Source of the DNA: Glycine soja
Taxonomy: Eukaryota > Streptophyta > Magnoliopsida > Fabales > Fabaceae
DNA length: 64,000 nt
Assembly: GCF_004193775.1 (NCBI RefSeq)
Contig: NC_041016.1
Span: 40,524,522-40,588,521, forward strand
Reading direction: 5' to 3'
In this document: one piece after another, positions 10,880-22,440 of the stretch
How the letters are laid out: every line of letters begins with the position of its first letter
Numbering within the stretch: the first letter of the stretch is position 1
The notes under the pieces: generated by a model
Databases searched by the model: none
What the model saw: only the letters and a program-made list of their open reading frames with translations
Told to the model about the DNA's origin: nothing
Translations under genes and position numbers: made by a program

Positions 10880-11520
10880 GGATGTGGAGCACACTGAAAA
10901 TGAGGACACGTAGCCCTCTAAAGGTGAGGGCGTGCAACCCTCTGAAGGCGAGGATGTATAGTCCTCTGGAGGTGAGGGCGTGTAGTCCTCTCAAGGTGAG
11001 GGCGTGCAGCCCTCTGATGGTGAGGACGTGTAGTCCTCTCAAGGCGAGGACGTGTAGTCCTCTCAACGGTAAGGGTAACTAGTACCCAAGGTGAGGGCGT
11101 GTAGCCCTCTCAAGGCGAGGACATGTAGTCCTCTAGAGGTGAGGGCGTGCAGCCCTCTGATGGTGAGGACGTGTAGTCCTCTCAAGGTGAGGGCGTGTAG
11201 CCCTCTGACGGTGAGGGTAACTAGTACCCAAGGTGAGGACGTGTAGCCCTCTCAAGGCAAGGACATGTAGTCCTCTAGAGGTGAGGGCGTGCAGCCCTCT
11301 GATGGTGAGGACGTGTAGTCCTCTCAAGGCGAGGACGTGTAGTCCTCTCAACGGTGAGGGTAACTAGTACCCAAGGTGAGGGCGTGTAGCCCTCTCAAGG
11401 CGAGGACATGTAGTCCTCTAGAGGTGAGGGCGTGCAACCCTCTGATGGTGAGGACGTGTAGTCCTCTCAAGGCGAGGACGTGTAGTCCTCTCAACGGTGA
11501 GGGTAACTAGTACCCAAGGT
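10880..11520. repeat. 24-bp minisatellite with a 143-bp higher-order period
   Basis: Basic units of 24 bases alternate forms of GGTGAGGGCGTGTAGCCCTCT and GGCGAGGACGTGTAGTCCTCT. Every six units the series is broken by a variant containing GGTAACTAGTACCC, at about 11074, 11216, 11359 and 11502, giving a regular period near 143 bases. The unit contains short self-complementary blocks (AGGGC...GCCCT, AGGAC...GTCCT), so single strands could fold into hairpins. Because 24 is a multiple of three, long repeat-coded ORFs appear on both strands; these are artefacts. Confidence 0.9.
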
Positions 11521-11984
11521 CCACCTTTATGAGAAAGCAAGAGATCGACTCATCGAGAGGGCCGGTCATCCCAAATCCACAAGATTTGGACATTATATGT
11601 AGGAAATCTATGCAGTTAACATGATTTTTAGGGATGCAGATGCATGCAACCTTTGTCGTGAAATTTGGTAAATGCGGACTTCATATGAAACAATGCAATG
11701 TAATGGAAAGTTGTACAATGTTCATGGCATTCTTTCCCTATTTTGTGATTTTGATTTTGATTTAATTTTTTTGGAAAACACAGATTGATTGTCCTTTTGA
11801 AAGAGGTGATAATTCATGCAACCTCATCCTATCTTTTTGCAAATCTCTCCGGGAACTCCCTTAGAGTGTATGTTCTTTTTGATTTAGTCACTTGACCATT
11901 TTGGAGTGACGGCAATGGAGTCGTTTGATGTTTAATCAATCCATTGAAATCCTAGGGTTTGTCCCCTTTTTTTTTGTTAAAAAC

Positions 11985-12240
11985 ATCGATGGGTGAGAAC
12001 TTTTGATCGGCCCCTATGTTCACTTGAGGCTCATGCACGGTGCCCCTCATTGCCCCAGTGTAAGGCTTTGAGGTACCAATCGTTGTCTTTCGTCATGACC
12101 TTGTAGGAGGGAACCTATTGGGTGAGAACTTCTAATCTGCCCCTAGGTTCACTTGAGGCTCATGCACGATGCCCCTCATTGCCCCAGTGTAAGGCTTTGA
12201 GGTACCAATCGTTGTCTTGTTTTCATAGCCTCGTAGTGAG
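11985..12240. repeat. tandem duplication of about 128 bp
   Basis: Two near-identical copies containing GGGTGAGAACTT, CACTTGAGGCTCATGCACG, GCCCCTCATTGCCCCAGTG and GAGGTACCAATCGTTGTCTT, at about 11990-12118 and 12119-12240. Part of the element interior; no gene seen from 11521 to 12343. Confidence 0.85.
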
Positions 12241-12343
12241 GAAGAATGAAAGAAGCAGTTGATTCTTGCAAAAAGAATTTTCCAAGGACGAGAAATAGTT
12301 GAAGGATTTTTTTCAGTTGATGGATTAAGTCAAATGACTCCTA

Positions 12344-13078
12344 TGTAGAAGCAAGATGTTTTGATGTTTTGATGATGCCAAAGGATCAAGTGCTTCCAAG
12401 TTTTATTCAAGACAATAATCCAAGAAAATCAAGATATATGATCAAGTTGATCTCTAGAATCTTAGGAAGAAGTTTCCAAATTGAAGAAGCAAAAGGTCTG
12501 ACCAAGGAATTCTATCCTTTCAAATTGAGATTTGCTCTTTGGTAATTGATTACCAACAGTTTGAAAATGTTTTAATTCAAATTTTTAAAACCTGTAATCG
12601 ATTACATAAGTCTTGTAATTGATTACCAGAGGGGATTTTCAGAAAATAATTTCCAAGAGACATATCTATTCAAATGTTTTATGAATGGCCATTCAAATGT
12701 TTTAAAGAGAGTTTTCATTGCCCAAACAGTTTTACCCTCTCGAAAGATCAAGAGTTTTTCTGAACTGAAATGTCTTATCCTCTCAAAAAGATTCCTTGGT
12801 CAACCACTTGCTTATTCAATAAGGAATTTTTTATTGATCTTCATTTTACAATCTACCTCTTTTATGAGAGACCTCTTCTTCTCTTCTTCTTATTTCTGAA
12901 AAGGGATTAAGAGACCGTGGGTCTCTTGTTGTAGAGGATTCCTGAACACAAGGGAAGGGTTATCCCTGTGTGCATTGTTAATCCGAAAAGAGAGAGTGAA
13001 AGTTTAATTGGGGAATAATCTTCGTATCTTAACTCAACCCCCCCTTTTCTTAAGGTAACTAAGGCCATTTATCCAACA
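12344..13078 (+). mobile_element. solo copia-type LTR nested in the Ogre-type element
   Basis: 735 bp starting TGTAGAAGCAAG and ending ATTTATCCAACA. Both ends match the ends of the Sirevirus-type LTRs at 24130-25868 and (inverted) 59293-60783, including the C-rich run before the end. It is flanked by TCCTA at 12339-12343 and 13079-13083. It contains the GTAATCGATTAC-like motifs seen in those LTRs. No internal region remains, so it arose by recombination between the two LTRs of an earlier full element. Confidence 0.9.
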
Positions 13079-13445
13079 TCCTATTCTTGATAAACTCACT
13101 TCAAACTTTAAAAAGACAAACTTTCCGGAATGATATAATGAGGTCACATGAATGTCTTGAAAACACAGTCAATCAAATGATGATTTTTTTTCTTTTTGAA
13201 CTCCCTTTTTTTATTTTTATTTTGAAACTTATTTGTTTTGAGCTTTATTTGTTGTTTTACGGCAGCCCCGCCAACGTGCAAGATGAGTAACCTCTGATTG
13301 AATGGTCACAGGTCGCTTGAGCAAATAGACCAATGGCTTGCACCCAATTCCGATGAAAGTTGAAAATCCTGGTGAGTTATTAGAGACATCTAACAACAGC
13401 TTTCAAAATTGCCCCATGTGTGGCATCTCTTGTCAATGTCAGGAT

Positions 13446-15256
13446 TTACACGCAATTCTCCTCAAATTTCAGCCAGCCCGCATCAATTAGACCTTGCACC
13501 TTACGCTTCAGAGCCCTACAATGCTCAATGGAACGCCCCGGGGCTTCTCCGTGACAAGCACACGTTGCGTTCAAGTCGTATTCTCGGAGAAATGGAGGTT
13601 GATGAACCTTGGCTAGGGTTATGGCTACCATTGAATTATCAAGTAGATATGGGAGCAAGTCAGCATAGGACACTGGAATTGGGGTGAATTCTACAGGCTT
13701 TCTCGCTGCAAAATTCACTTCTTGGTTGGTGTTTTTGGTTTGTGCTAAAGGTGGTGTTCGTCATTGGAAGTGCGGTAGACAGACTTTGTGGTAGATTTAG
13801 GGATGGCCTTTGTGGATAACTGGGTGGTGGGTAAGGAGAAAGTTTGTTATTGGCTGAGTAAAGATATTGTTGGGTTGGTGGGAAACTTGGCCGTACAGGA
13901 ATGGCAGTCACAGCATGGGTTTCTCCCTCATCCTCACCCTCTTTATTTGCCCCAGTTTTCTCAGTCGTCCTAGTAGGATGATCAAATTTGCCTCTTTTCG
14001 GACCCACATTGATCCTTTCACTAGCGAAGACCAAATCTGCAAAGCTTTGAGGGTGCGCAGCCCACCATCTTTTCATAGTAGAGTACTGATAATGTGTCTA
14101 CCATCACGATTATCGTCTCCCTTTCCATTATTGGGGGTACCACCTGGGCCGCCAGATCCCTCCACCTTTTGGGTGTGTTTTTTGAATGATCCGTCCCCCT
14201 TTTTGCACATGTTCTGTAGTTGCATCCTATCCGGAACCATATCAAAATTGTACTGATACTGCCTAACAAAGGCAACCATTAGGTCCTTCCAAGAATGGAC
14301 TCGAGAAGGTTCCAAGTTAGTGTACCAGGTAACAGCTACCCTAGTAAGACTTTCTTGGAAGGAATGTATCAGCAATTCCTCATCTTTTGCGTATTCCCCC
14401 ATCTTCTGACAATACATCTTTAGATGGTTCTTGAGACAAGTAGTCCCCTTGTACTTGTCAAAGTCCAGCACCTTGAACTTGGGAATGACCATGTTTGGGT
14501 ATTAGGAACAACTCTTCTAGGTTAGCAAAGGCATAATCTTCACCTCCTTCAATGGCCCTGAGCCTTTCCTCTAGATGATCCAACTTTCCCATTCCTGCCA
14601 TAGTCATGAGCGTTTTTAACCGCTGTGGAACGTGAGGGTTGTGGTTGTGGATGATATTGAGGGCCCTCCAAAGTGTTTTGCAGGGGTATACCACCAACTG
14701 CTTGCCCTTCAGCAGCATATCCGAGGCAAGGCTCGAAGTTGGCTAGATCGTGGTGGGGAATTTCATGTGTCTCCTCCATGGGTCGAGAGACATGTGCATG
14801 ATCAGATTGAGGTTGTTGGCTCTTAATGAGTATGGGAGTGGAGTTATTGACATCCTCATTGGGAATGTACACCACATTGGGTGGTGTATAGTTTGGGAGG
14901 CAAACCATATGGCGGGAAGGCGTGCTTGTTTTGAATTTGCACATCATGGGGTCATCCATACTTCCCAAATCTTTGCCTACCATATTTGAGGTTGGATGAT
15001 TCATTTGCTTGAGGCCAGATGGGAGCATCGGGTTCACCTTAGCGACAGCGCTAGTAGCGGCAACTATAACCGCATTGGCTTCCATTATCTTCTTCATGCT
15101 CATCATGGCCTCCATCATTGTGGCCATTTGCTCTTTCATGGCCTCCATGTCGGCCTTCATCTTCTCTTGCACCTCCTCTGCTTCACCCATTACTCTAGCT
15201 CTAGCACGAGTTCGGTAAGGGTGCCGTAAAGCGTGTCCTTTTCTTTTTGATAACAA
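13446..15256 (-). pseudogene. Ogre-type gag, broken
   Basis: Starts with a Met/Glu/Lys-rich stretch likely to form a coiled coil (15256-15050), followed by a Pro/Gln/His-rich region (about 14950-14650). The capsid-like core reads KFKVLDFDKYKGTTCLKNHL, then AVTWYTNLEPSRVHSWKDL (14490-14260). A zinc-finger-like segment CACHGEAPGRSIEHCRALK and GLIDAGWLKFE follows at 13560-13450. The parts lie in at least three frames, with changes near 14680-14550, 14470, 14070 and 13700, so it cannot make one protein. The motif order is that of Ogre/Tat Gag. In an autonomous element protease and RT would follow; here the sequence turns non-coding at 13440. Confidence 0.85.
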
Positions 15257-16529
15257 TGATTAAGTTCATTTTATTTTATTTTATTTTATTTTTCAACGAA
15301 AGAATGCAATGAGCAATGCAACCAATGAAAAGCATGGATGTATGCGAATGATGTACAGTTGAAGTATTGCGAATTTTTACGCAGGATATGGGGTTGAATC
15401 AATTTAGATTTTCAACATGGTCCATGACATCTTTGTCAAGGTGAAACTGGAAGTAACAAGGACATAAACAATCCTAAATATGTTTGGCAGTAGACGAAGC
15501 AGTGATGTGACTCGATTCATCTTTTGCCCCAATTTTGCAAGACGGTTACTTCCATATTTCAACTTGACTTGATGAACCTTTTTGTAAAAGCATGAGCTTG
15601 GTTCAACCCCGTAATCTAAGGAATGGCAATTCTGATCGCCAATACTTCAACAACATCTCATAGGGATGAATGACTCGGGCATACTTTAAGCTATGCATGG
15701 AAAATGTAATTATGAAATTGAGATGCCCGAAGAAACATCCTTTCTTAGTTAAACATGCATTAGGTACCATGTTCAATCATTTTGTTTTTAAGTGAAATGG
15801 GTTTATGATCCCAACATGGTTGGCTCATGGTACCGAATATATGCAACTAAGAATGCAGTGTGAATTTTCGTACTTCCCTTTTTTTTTGTTTTTGTTTTGT
15901 AGAGGAAAATACAAGGATCATGTATGAGCAAACAAAAAGTATGTTGAACGCATATGATGATGCAATGACTCATGCAAAATGTGAGGCTGGAATATGATAA
16001 CGGACAAATGCAGGAATGATATGTTCATTATGATATTATGAAGAGATGCTTATGCGATGCATGATATGAATGCATTTTACGGACACGAGAGCCCGAAAAA
16101 TTATCTCTTCTTACTTGCGCATTTGGGGGCGCAGTGCCCCATGTGTACAATTAAGAAGGTGATATGGACCTTCCGGCTTCCCGTGACAAAGGACGAGACC
16201 AACATACAATGCATGCTAGAGATAAAATGTGGGAGTGACTTGATTCGCACTGATTTTTGGAGTAAAAACGTGGAATAAACTCATTTTTTTCAAAAAGTTA
16301 TAACTAGTCAAGATCTGAGCGACAATACAAACTTCCTAGCGGTTTCTAATCATATGGTCCATTAAGTCTATCATATGCTGACAATAGCTGAGAAGTCCGT
16401 GGATCTCCTCGGGGGCGGAGTAGGTGTCCGCCACTGCTTTGGCCTTGGCTAGCAATCGGGGAAGTTCTTGACTCCTGTTCAAAGTAAGAGCAAATCAGTC
16501 CGTCCACATTGTTGCCTCTTGGTGCAATG

Positions 16530-17316
16530 AATCAATTACCCTTTCCCTTTTCGATGCACGAGCGGTGACCTTGTAGCGGATAGACGGGCCTACCTTCTTG
16601 GAGAAAAAAGGTGTGAAACCAGCCACACATAGAGAGCCAGTGCACAACAAACAATTCTTGCGCTGCTCTTTTCACATCCCCGGTCGAACGTGTCATACAT
16701 GGCCAAAATGGCGACGACCGGGCTTTCCTTGACATGATGAAAGGCGAGGAAAGCGTCAATCGCTGCTAGGTCCACTAACCCTTCCATATTCGGAAAGAGG
16801 ACAACTCCAAAGATAAAAAATGCCAAGATGTCAATAAAAGAAAGCCCATTCGCCTTGATTTTCCAAGGCCTTTGCCCTTTCCTCCAAACACTTCCTTGGT
16901 ACTCCGACTACTCCATTTCTGTTTTGCTTTAGACGTTCCAACTCTTGTGCTGAGATTTTCACTACCTTGGCAACTCTTGTCGTGGAGGGATAGAACCCAA
17001 AGAAAAGATATGGCTTCCTTCCTCCCAGTTGGCATCCCAGGATTTCTTCCAACTCTTTCACAGTCGGCACTAGCTGGAAGTCCTCAAATGTGAAGCACCT
17101 TAGGGGCTGGTCATAATACTGGGAAAGGGATGCAATCGGTTCCATGGAGACTTCTACCCTAGCTAGGTCCCAAATCTTACCATAGGTTTTGCGGAAGGCT
17201 TACCGTTGAAGTTGACCCATTAATTGCCCCAACTCTCCTAAACTAGTGACCTCTAAGCTCTTGATTTTGACTTGATAGAACCTCTTTTTAAGCGAAGGCT
17301 TTTGACTTGATCCCAT
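16530..17316 (-). pseudogene. Ogre ORF1, broken
   Basis: Ogre elements carry an extra ORF of unknown function upstream of gag, and this looks like one. From 17316 the minus strand gives MGSSQKPSLKKRFYQVKIKS and then a stop near 17203. It continues as SLSQYYDQPLRCFTFEDFQL, EILGCQLGGRKPYLFFGFYP and GVVGVPRKCLEERAKAL (to about 16840). After a frameshift it reads IFGVVLFPNMEGLVDLAAID, ESPVVAILAMYDTF and LALYVWLVSHLF (to about 16600). The sequence between ORF1 and gag (15260-16520) has no recognisable gene. Confidence 0.8.
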
Positions 17317-18170
17317 GTTTTACTAAAGTGAAATAAAATCTAGTGCGAATCAAAACTCTGACATCTATCATGGGTGGAATGGATGAATGCATGAAGAAAT
17401 GCATATGACACAGATGCAATTTATGAATACGGGAGCTCAGGAAATTGTCTCCTTCTTAGATACAACGTCTTGGGGTAGCAAAGTGCCCAACGTATGTATT
17501 TAAGAAGGTGACACGGACCCTCCGTTGGTTTGCCCAAGAGAGGGGATTAAGACGGAACCCGCACATGATGCACATGCGAAAGGTACAATACGGGGATGTA
17601 CATAGTATGATAATATTCACTGAACATAAGCAAACGGGTATATGATACTTATGCATGGCAGTGTGAAAAATGGCACGCAGCGTGTTTGCTCCGTGCCCCT
17701 ATTTAAGGGACCTATAAGGGAGAGAACTAACTAGGCTTTTAGCAATAATCCCCAAGGTAGTCATATCTCTCTTGATGGTTTCTAGAGGTATCATCCCCTT
17801 CGAAGAACATATTGCAGCAGTAGGGACTACTAGCAACAATAAGTTTTCAAAGAGAAAAGCTCTAGATGAGGGTTCACTGTAATCAAGCAAGTCGGAGACC
17901 TAGCATGATCACAGATTCACCTCCACTCCTTATGTTCCCATGAACCCGGGTATAGGGCCCTTTTTCACTCACAGTGTGTGCAAATAGTGTTAGTGTTTGT
18001 GTGCATCAAATGAATAAATATTTACCTCATGCATACATTCTAAAACACACTAAAAGCAACAAAAAGTTTATATACACAAGAACATAAGACAAATAAAGGG
18101 AAACCAACAAAGGAGAAAGTCATGATAAAACATTGCACAAGATTAAATGGCCTAACTCTCTAAAAAACAG

Positions 18171-18188
18171 TCCCCAGTGGAGTCACCA
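18171..18188 (-). other. primer binding site of the Ogre-type element
   Basis: Reading the minus strand just inside the 5' LTR gives TGGTGACTCCACTGGGGA, two bases after the LTR end. Its position and its form (starting TGG, 18 nt) fit a tRNA 3'-end primer site. Ogre elements are reported to use tRNA-Arg; I could not align it to a tRNA here. Confidence 0.65.
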
Positions 18189-18190
18189 AC

Positions 18191-20305
18191 TGTCGCAACC
18201 TACCCTTCGGCGGGAGGGCGACGCGTGACTCGCGGGATGCGTGTTCCACGAAAGGAATACGCGCGGAGTCGCCACCAACGTTTATTTGAGGAAAACGTCG
18301 GAAAAACCGGAAAAGACGCGATCTACGAACTTTTTAGTGAAAAGGTTCGGGAGTTGTATTTACGCACGGGGAAGGTATTAGCACCCCACACGTCCGTCCC
18401 AAGGGACGGCAGCCTTTAATCGAATGTGCAAACATGACTTTGATTTTTTATGTTCCTTTTTACATTTCTATGTCCTTTATACCCTTTTTATATTTTTCTC
18501 TTTTTGTGGTCGACAAGGGTGTTTCCCTTTGCTCCTACGTATTCCTCAATTTGCGATGAGGAAATCAGACCTACGTAGTTCTTTCGGAACAAAGTGTTTG
18601 GTTAAGTTGTTTTTTATCTTTTTGCAAGATATATTTTGATTGAACAAAAAGGTCATTTGAGGTGTTGGACCATTAAATGATCTTTTGATTTTGAAAGGAG
18701 AGAAACGTTAAGGTGTTGGACCATTAACGATCTCTCGGGGTGGTCGACAAAAGCGGGGTTTTTGCTCCTACGTATCCTCAATTGCGATGAGGAAATCAGA
18801 CCTACGTAGTTCTTGCAAAAGCGGTAAAGTCACATGTTGATTTTATGCTTTTGAACGGTCCATGTTAACCGATAAAAGCAAAGAGGACCGTTTAAGGCGT
18901 TGGACCTTAAAACGGTTTTTAGTGATTTTTCGGAAAAAAACTTGATTTGTGAGTTGATTTTAGTCTTAGTTTCACTTTGGTTATTAATCAATTCATTCAA
19001 GGAAACTTCCAAAGAAAAACGTCCGATTGATTTTTTTTATTATTGTATTCAAAGATATTTTGATTATTTTATTATTATTTTTCAAGATATTTTGATTATT
19101 TTATTATTATTTTACTTTTTTTGGTTTAACCGAGGTTATAGCGTGAACGATCAGTTAGATTTCATTTTAACAGTGATTAAACGAGATTACAACACAAATG
19201 ATCGGTTGAAATTCATTTTATCATTTATTAGACGAGAAAACGGCTTAAATAAATGGTTAAAGCACGTTAAAAACGGAAGAAAAGAAAACTGAAAGTAAAC
19301 GAAATTAAAGTGAAAGTACACAAAACAAGAAATGAATTGAAAGTCTCGGATTCGAAAACTTACCCGTTGAAGAACGAAGAACGAACGAAGAACGGATGAA
19401 GAACGGTGAAGAACGACGAAGAACGATGAAGAATTTCCACAGAATCGCTTACGGAAGCGTTTCGGAAGCGCCTCGGCTTAGATTTTCTTCACGGAAACGA
19501 TTTTTGCCCAAAATAGCCGAAATGCATAGCCAAAGGGGTCTTGAACATTTTGAAACAGCTCCCCCCTCCCTTATTTATAGAAAAAAAGGGAGGTGCTTGC
19601 CGCCCAAAGACTTAATGAAGAAGATTTCTAAGCGCACCCGAATTACTAAGTTCACCCCCCTTTTCGTATTTTACGGAAAAGTTACGGAAGCCTTACGGAA
19701 CTGTTTTCGAATTTGATTTTCATCTTTTTTCTTTTCCCTTTTACCAATGTTAAGTGGAATATGCTTACCCAAGGTTTTCGGATATTTTATGGAAGTATTA
19801 CGGAAGCCGCGGAAGCCTCGAAAACCATTTTTCAAAAACGTGGAGGAGCTTGCCGCCCAGTTGCTTCCTCCTTAAGCAACCCAACTTCCAAAATGTTCTA
19901 GAAGGGCCTAGATTTGAATTTCTATTTACACCCCTATCTTGATAAGTTCACCCCCCTTACCTTTTTTGGTGATTCTTTTTTCGTAAAGTTACGGAAACTT
20001 ACGAATCTCGTAACGATACTTGTTTTCTTTCCGTAATGTTACGGAACCTTGCGGATTACATAATCATCCCCTTTTTGACTTACGGAATGTTACGGAATCT
20101 CACTTAATTATGCAACGATGCTTCCATTTTATTTCCGGTGTGTCACGGAAACTTACGGATTGTGCATCAATATATTTTTTTGGTTTTTCGGCATGTCCTG
20201 GAATTTCACAAATTGCCCAATGATGGATGCCAAGCACCTCACAAGGACCAAAGAAAGGTCGCATGTCATCAAGCAAAGGTCCCCGGACGAAATTAGGGTA
20301 TGACA
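18191..20305 (-). repeat. 5' LTR of the Ogre-type element
   Basis: 2115 bp, same length as the partner at 4250-6364. By eye I find only two mismatches: A/G at about 4308 versus 18249, and C/T at about 4817 versus 18758. A TATAAATA box on the minus strand at about 19572-19579 is the likely core promoter. The U5-side half carries two copies of an inverted CTACGTA...TACGTAG module (about 18535-18580 and 18770-18812). Confidence 0.93.
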
Positions 20306-22440
20306 CCAGGTAACATAGAAAATTTTTATATTGTGCTAATAGTTGCACGCTAAGCCAATATCCCTGCGCCAAGCAGTTTTCTTTGCGATAGTTACTGAGC
20401 TGAGCGACCTGGTTCGCTGAGCTCCCATGACTTAGTAAAATTTATGAAAATTTTACTATGTAATACCGCTAAGCGTGGCTCAGGGAGAGCTAAGTGCATA
20501 TCTTTGTGGCTGGTCTTAGGCTTAGCGAGCTTTATAGGTCGCTAAGCGGCTTTTGTTTCGCCAAGCAATATATATTGTTTTGTGGGGACCGCTAAGCGAT
20601 TGCTATTTCGCTAAGCAACCTTTATCTTTCTGTTGACTTGATTTTTTTGTAAATGTTCACATTCTTTTCTTTTCTTACAGATGGCCTCAAGAACGAGAGC
20701 AAGAGCTGAAGACATCCCTTCATCATCCAACCCACTTCCTCTGACAGTAACCATGGAACCAGATGCCCAACAAGCACTACCCATAATTCCTATGTTGCAG
20801 AGCTTATTCAGGGGGTAGCTAATGATTGTAGACAACTAGTAGCAGTTAGCTCACAACAGGCCAATAATATCCATGGAACAATTTCTGGACAAGGTGGCCT
20901 GGCCTGAAGCCCAACATCCTTTGGGAAGAGCCCCTGAGGTTGTTCCTCCCAGTCCTATACCAACAAGGACAGAGCCTGTACCAGCTGAGTCGCAACCTCC
21001 AGTAGTAGACCCACCTGCTTCTCTGGAGGTTGAGATACTATCTCCTCCACCAGCTCCACCGACACCACCTTTGATACTTTTCTGACTGGATGGACAATTG
21101 AGAAAGTTATGGTTCATCTTGACAAGAATGTGGATATTTCTGAAGAGTTTATGCTTCTTTTTGTGCTTTTTGATCTATTAGTATAATTATGGTTTTAGTA
21201 CATTATTTTCTTCTTGTTAGTTTTGTGCATGAGTAGTGTAGTTGCTCATTCTGAAGCATTTGGAACAGTTTAACTTAACTTCTATTGGTGTTGCAGTAAA
21301 ATAGTTTATTTATTTTGAAAAATCGATGTATGCCTTGTTTTAAATTGAATGCATGCTGAAGATGAGATTTGTGTTTCTTTTCATGAATTTGAATGAATAT
21401 GCATGTTCAACAAAGAAAGAACAAGAGTGTGAACTCACAGTAGAATTGTTAGTCAGTAGATAGATTGATTCTGAAAGAAAAGCTTGAACCAAAACCGGTG
21501 AGAGTGTGACCTTAAACTGTGAGTGAACGACTAGCTGTGAGTGATAATCTTTGCATGAATCTCTAAATTTTAGAAAGAAATGTATAAATGAGGACATGAT
21601 GAAGGCCATGATTGTACATACACAAGCTCTTTTGACCAAACAACTTACCTTAAATGATAATTGCATCCTTTGCTTCCTTTTTGAGCTGAATGATATTGTA
21701 AAAAAATTTGAACCCTAAACTTAAATAAATATCTCCTGATACCTTGTTTAGATTCTAGGAGAGCATATGGTTCAAGGCAAATTTACTCTAAATTTGGGGG
21801 AGGGAAGTCAATTCCAATGAAAAGAAAAAGGTTAAGCATCAAATAAGTTGTATGTTAAAAAAAAAAGAACGAAAAGAATAAATTGTGTTGTTACAATAAG
21901 GTCAAAAGCAACTTGAAAGGAAAAGATAGTGAGAAAGCTACTGGTATAATACAAGACCATTGGGATAAGTCAAGGATTTGTGCTCTCTTAGAACCTAAAC
22001 CTTTGAATCCTACAAAAACCAATGAATTTTTGTAGTCAAACCTCACTACAAGCCTGAGAAAGTCCTTCTGATTCTGTTTATACATTTCTGACTTGATGGC
22101 ATGAGATGAAATGCAAAGATTGGACCTCCTGTTAGTTGTTATCAATGAATAGCTTAAACACTTGTGCTTGAGTGAAACAGTAGTCATGAGACTGTGGTTT
22201 GAGCTACTTTCCTTGATATCTGTCTTATGATTAACTTCATCTAAATGTATAGTTCACATTTTGTTCTCCTATTTGTCTAGCTGCATATTATGTGAAAACA
22301 AGTGATAGGTACACATTGCTTCATCTTTCTCATCGTGCAATCAATAAATTTTGATGCATACACCTTTGTACATAAACACTGCATGTTTTACCACTTGAGG
22401 ACAAGTGAGTTGTTCTCTTTTGCTTGAGGACAAGCAAAAC
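20306..22440 (+). mobile_element. Athila-like element A, continuation to its 3' LTR
   Basis: Resumes element A after the right CCAGG copy. GCTAAGC motifs continue to about 20625. A short ORF starts at 20681, directly after an acceptor-like TTTCTTACAG, reading MASRTRARAEDIPSSSNPLP and stopping at 20818. A second Pro-rich piece, MEQFLDKVAWPEAQ onwards, runs 20873-21085 in another frame. This position matches the env-like or 3' ORF of Athila elements, but no membrane segment or known domain remains. The rest to 22440 is untranslated and includes a purine stretch AATTTGGGGGAGGGAAG at about 21790. Confidence 0.7.

Larger units (their letters stand above)
4250..20305 (-). mobile_element. Ogre/Tat-type LTR retrotransposon, complete ends, pol missing
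   Basis: A 16,056-bp element bounded by two 2115-bp direct repeats that start TG and end CA, flanked by CCAGG at 4245-4249 and 20306-20310. Orientation is minus. A primer-binding-site-like stretch abuts the LTR at 18191, a polypurine tract abuts the LTR at 6364, and both recognisable ORFs (ORF1, then gag) read on the minus strand in the order expected for Ogre elements. No protease, RT, RNase H or integrase is recognisable in either strand between 6365 and 13445. The space is taken by tandem repeats and a solo copia LTR. The LTRs look nearly identical, so the insertion is young. Without pol it must have been mobilised in trans. Confidence 0.93.

Noticed and set aside
10845..11351. ORFs of repeated GLHVLALR-type or similar peptides
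   Set aside because: Direct result of a 24-base repeat whose length is a multiple of three.
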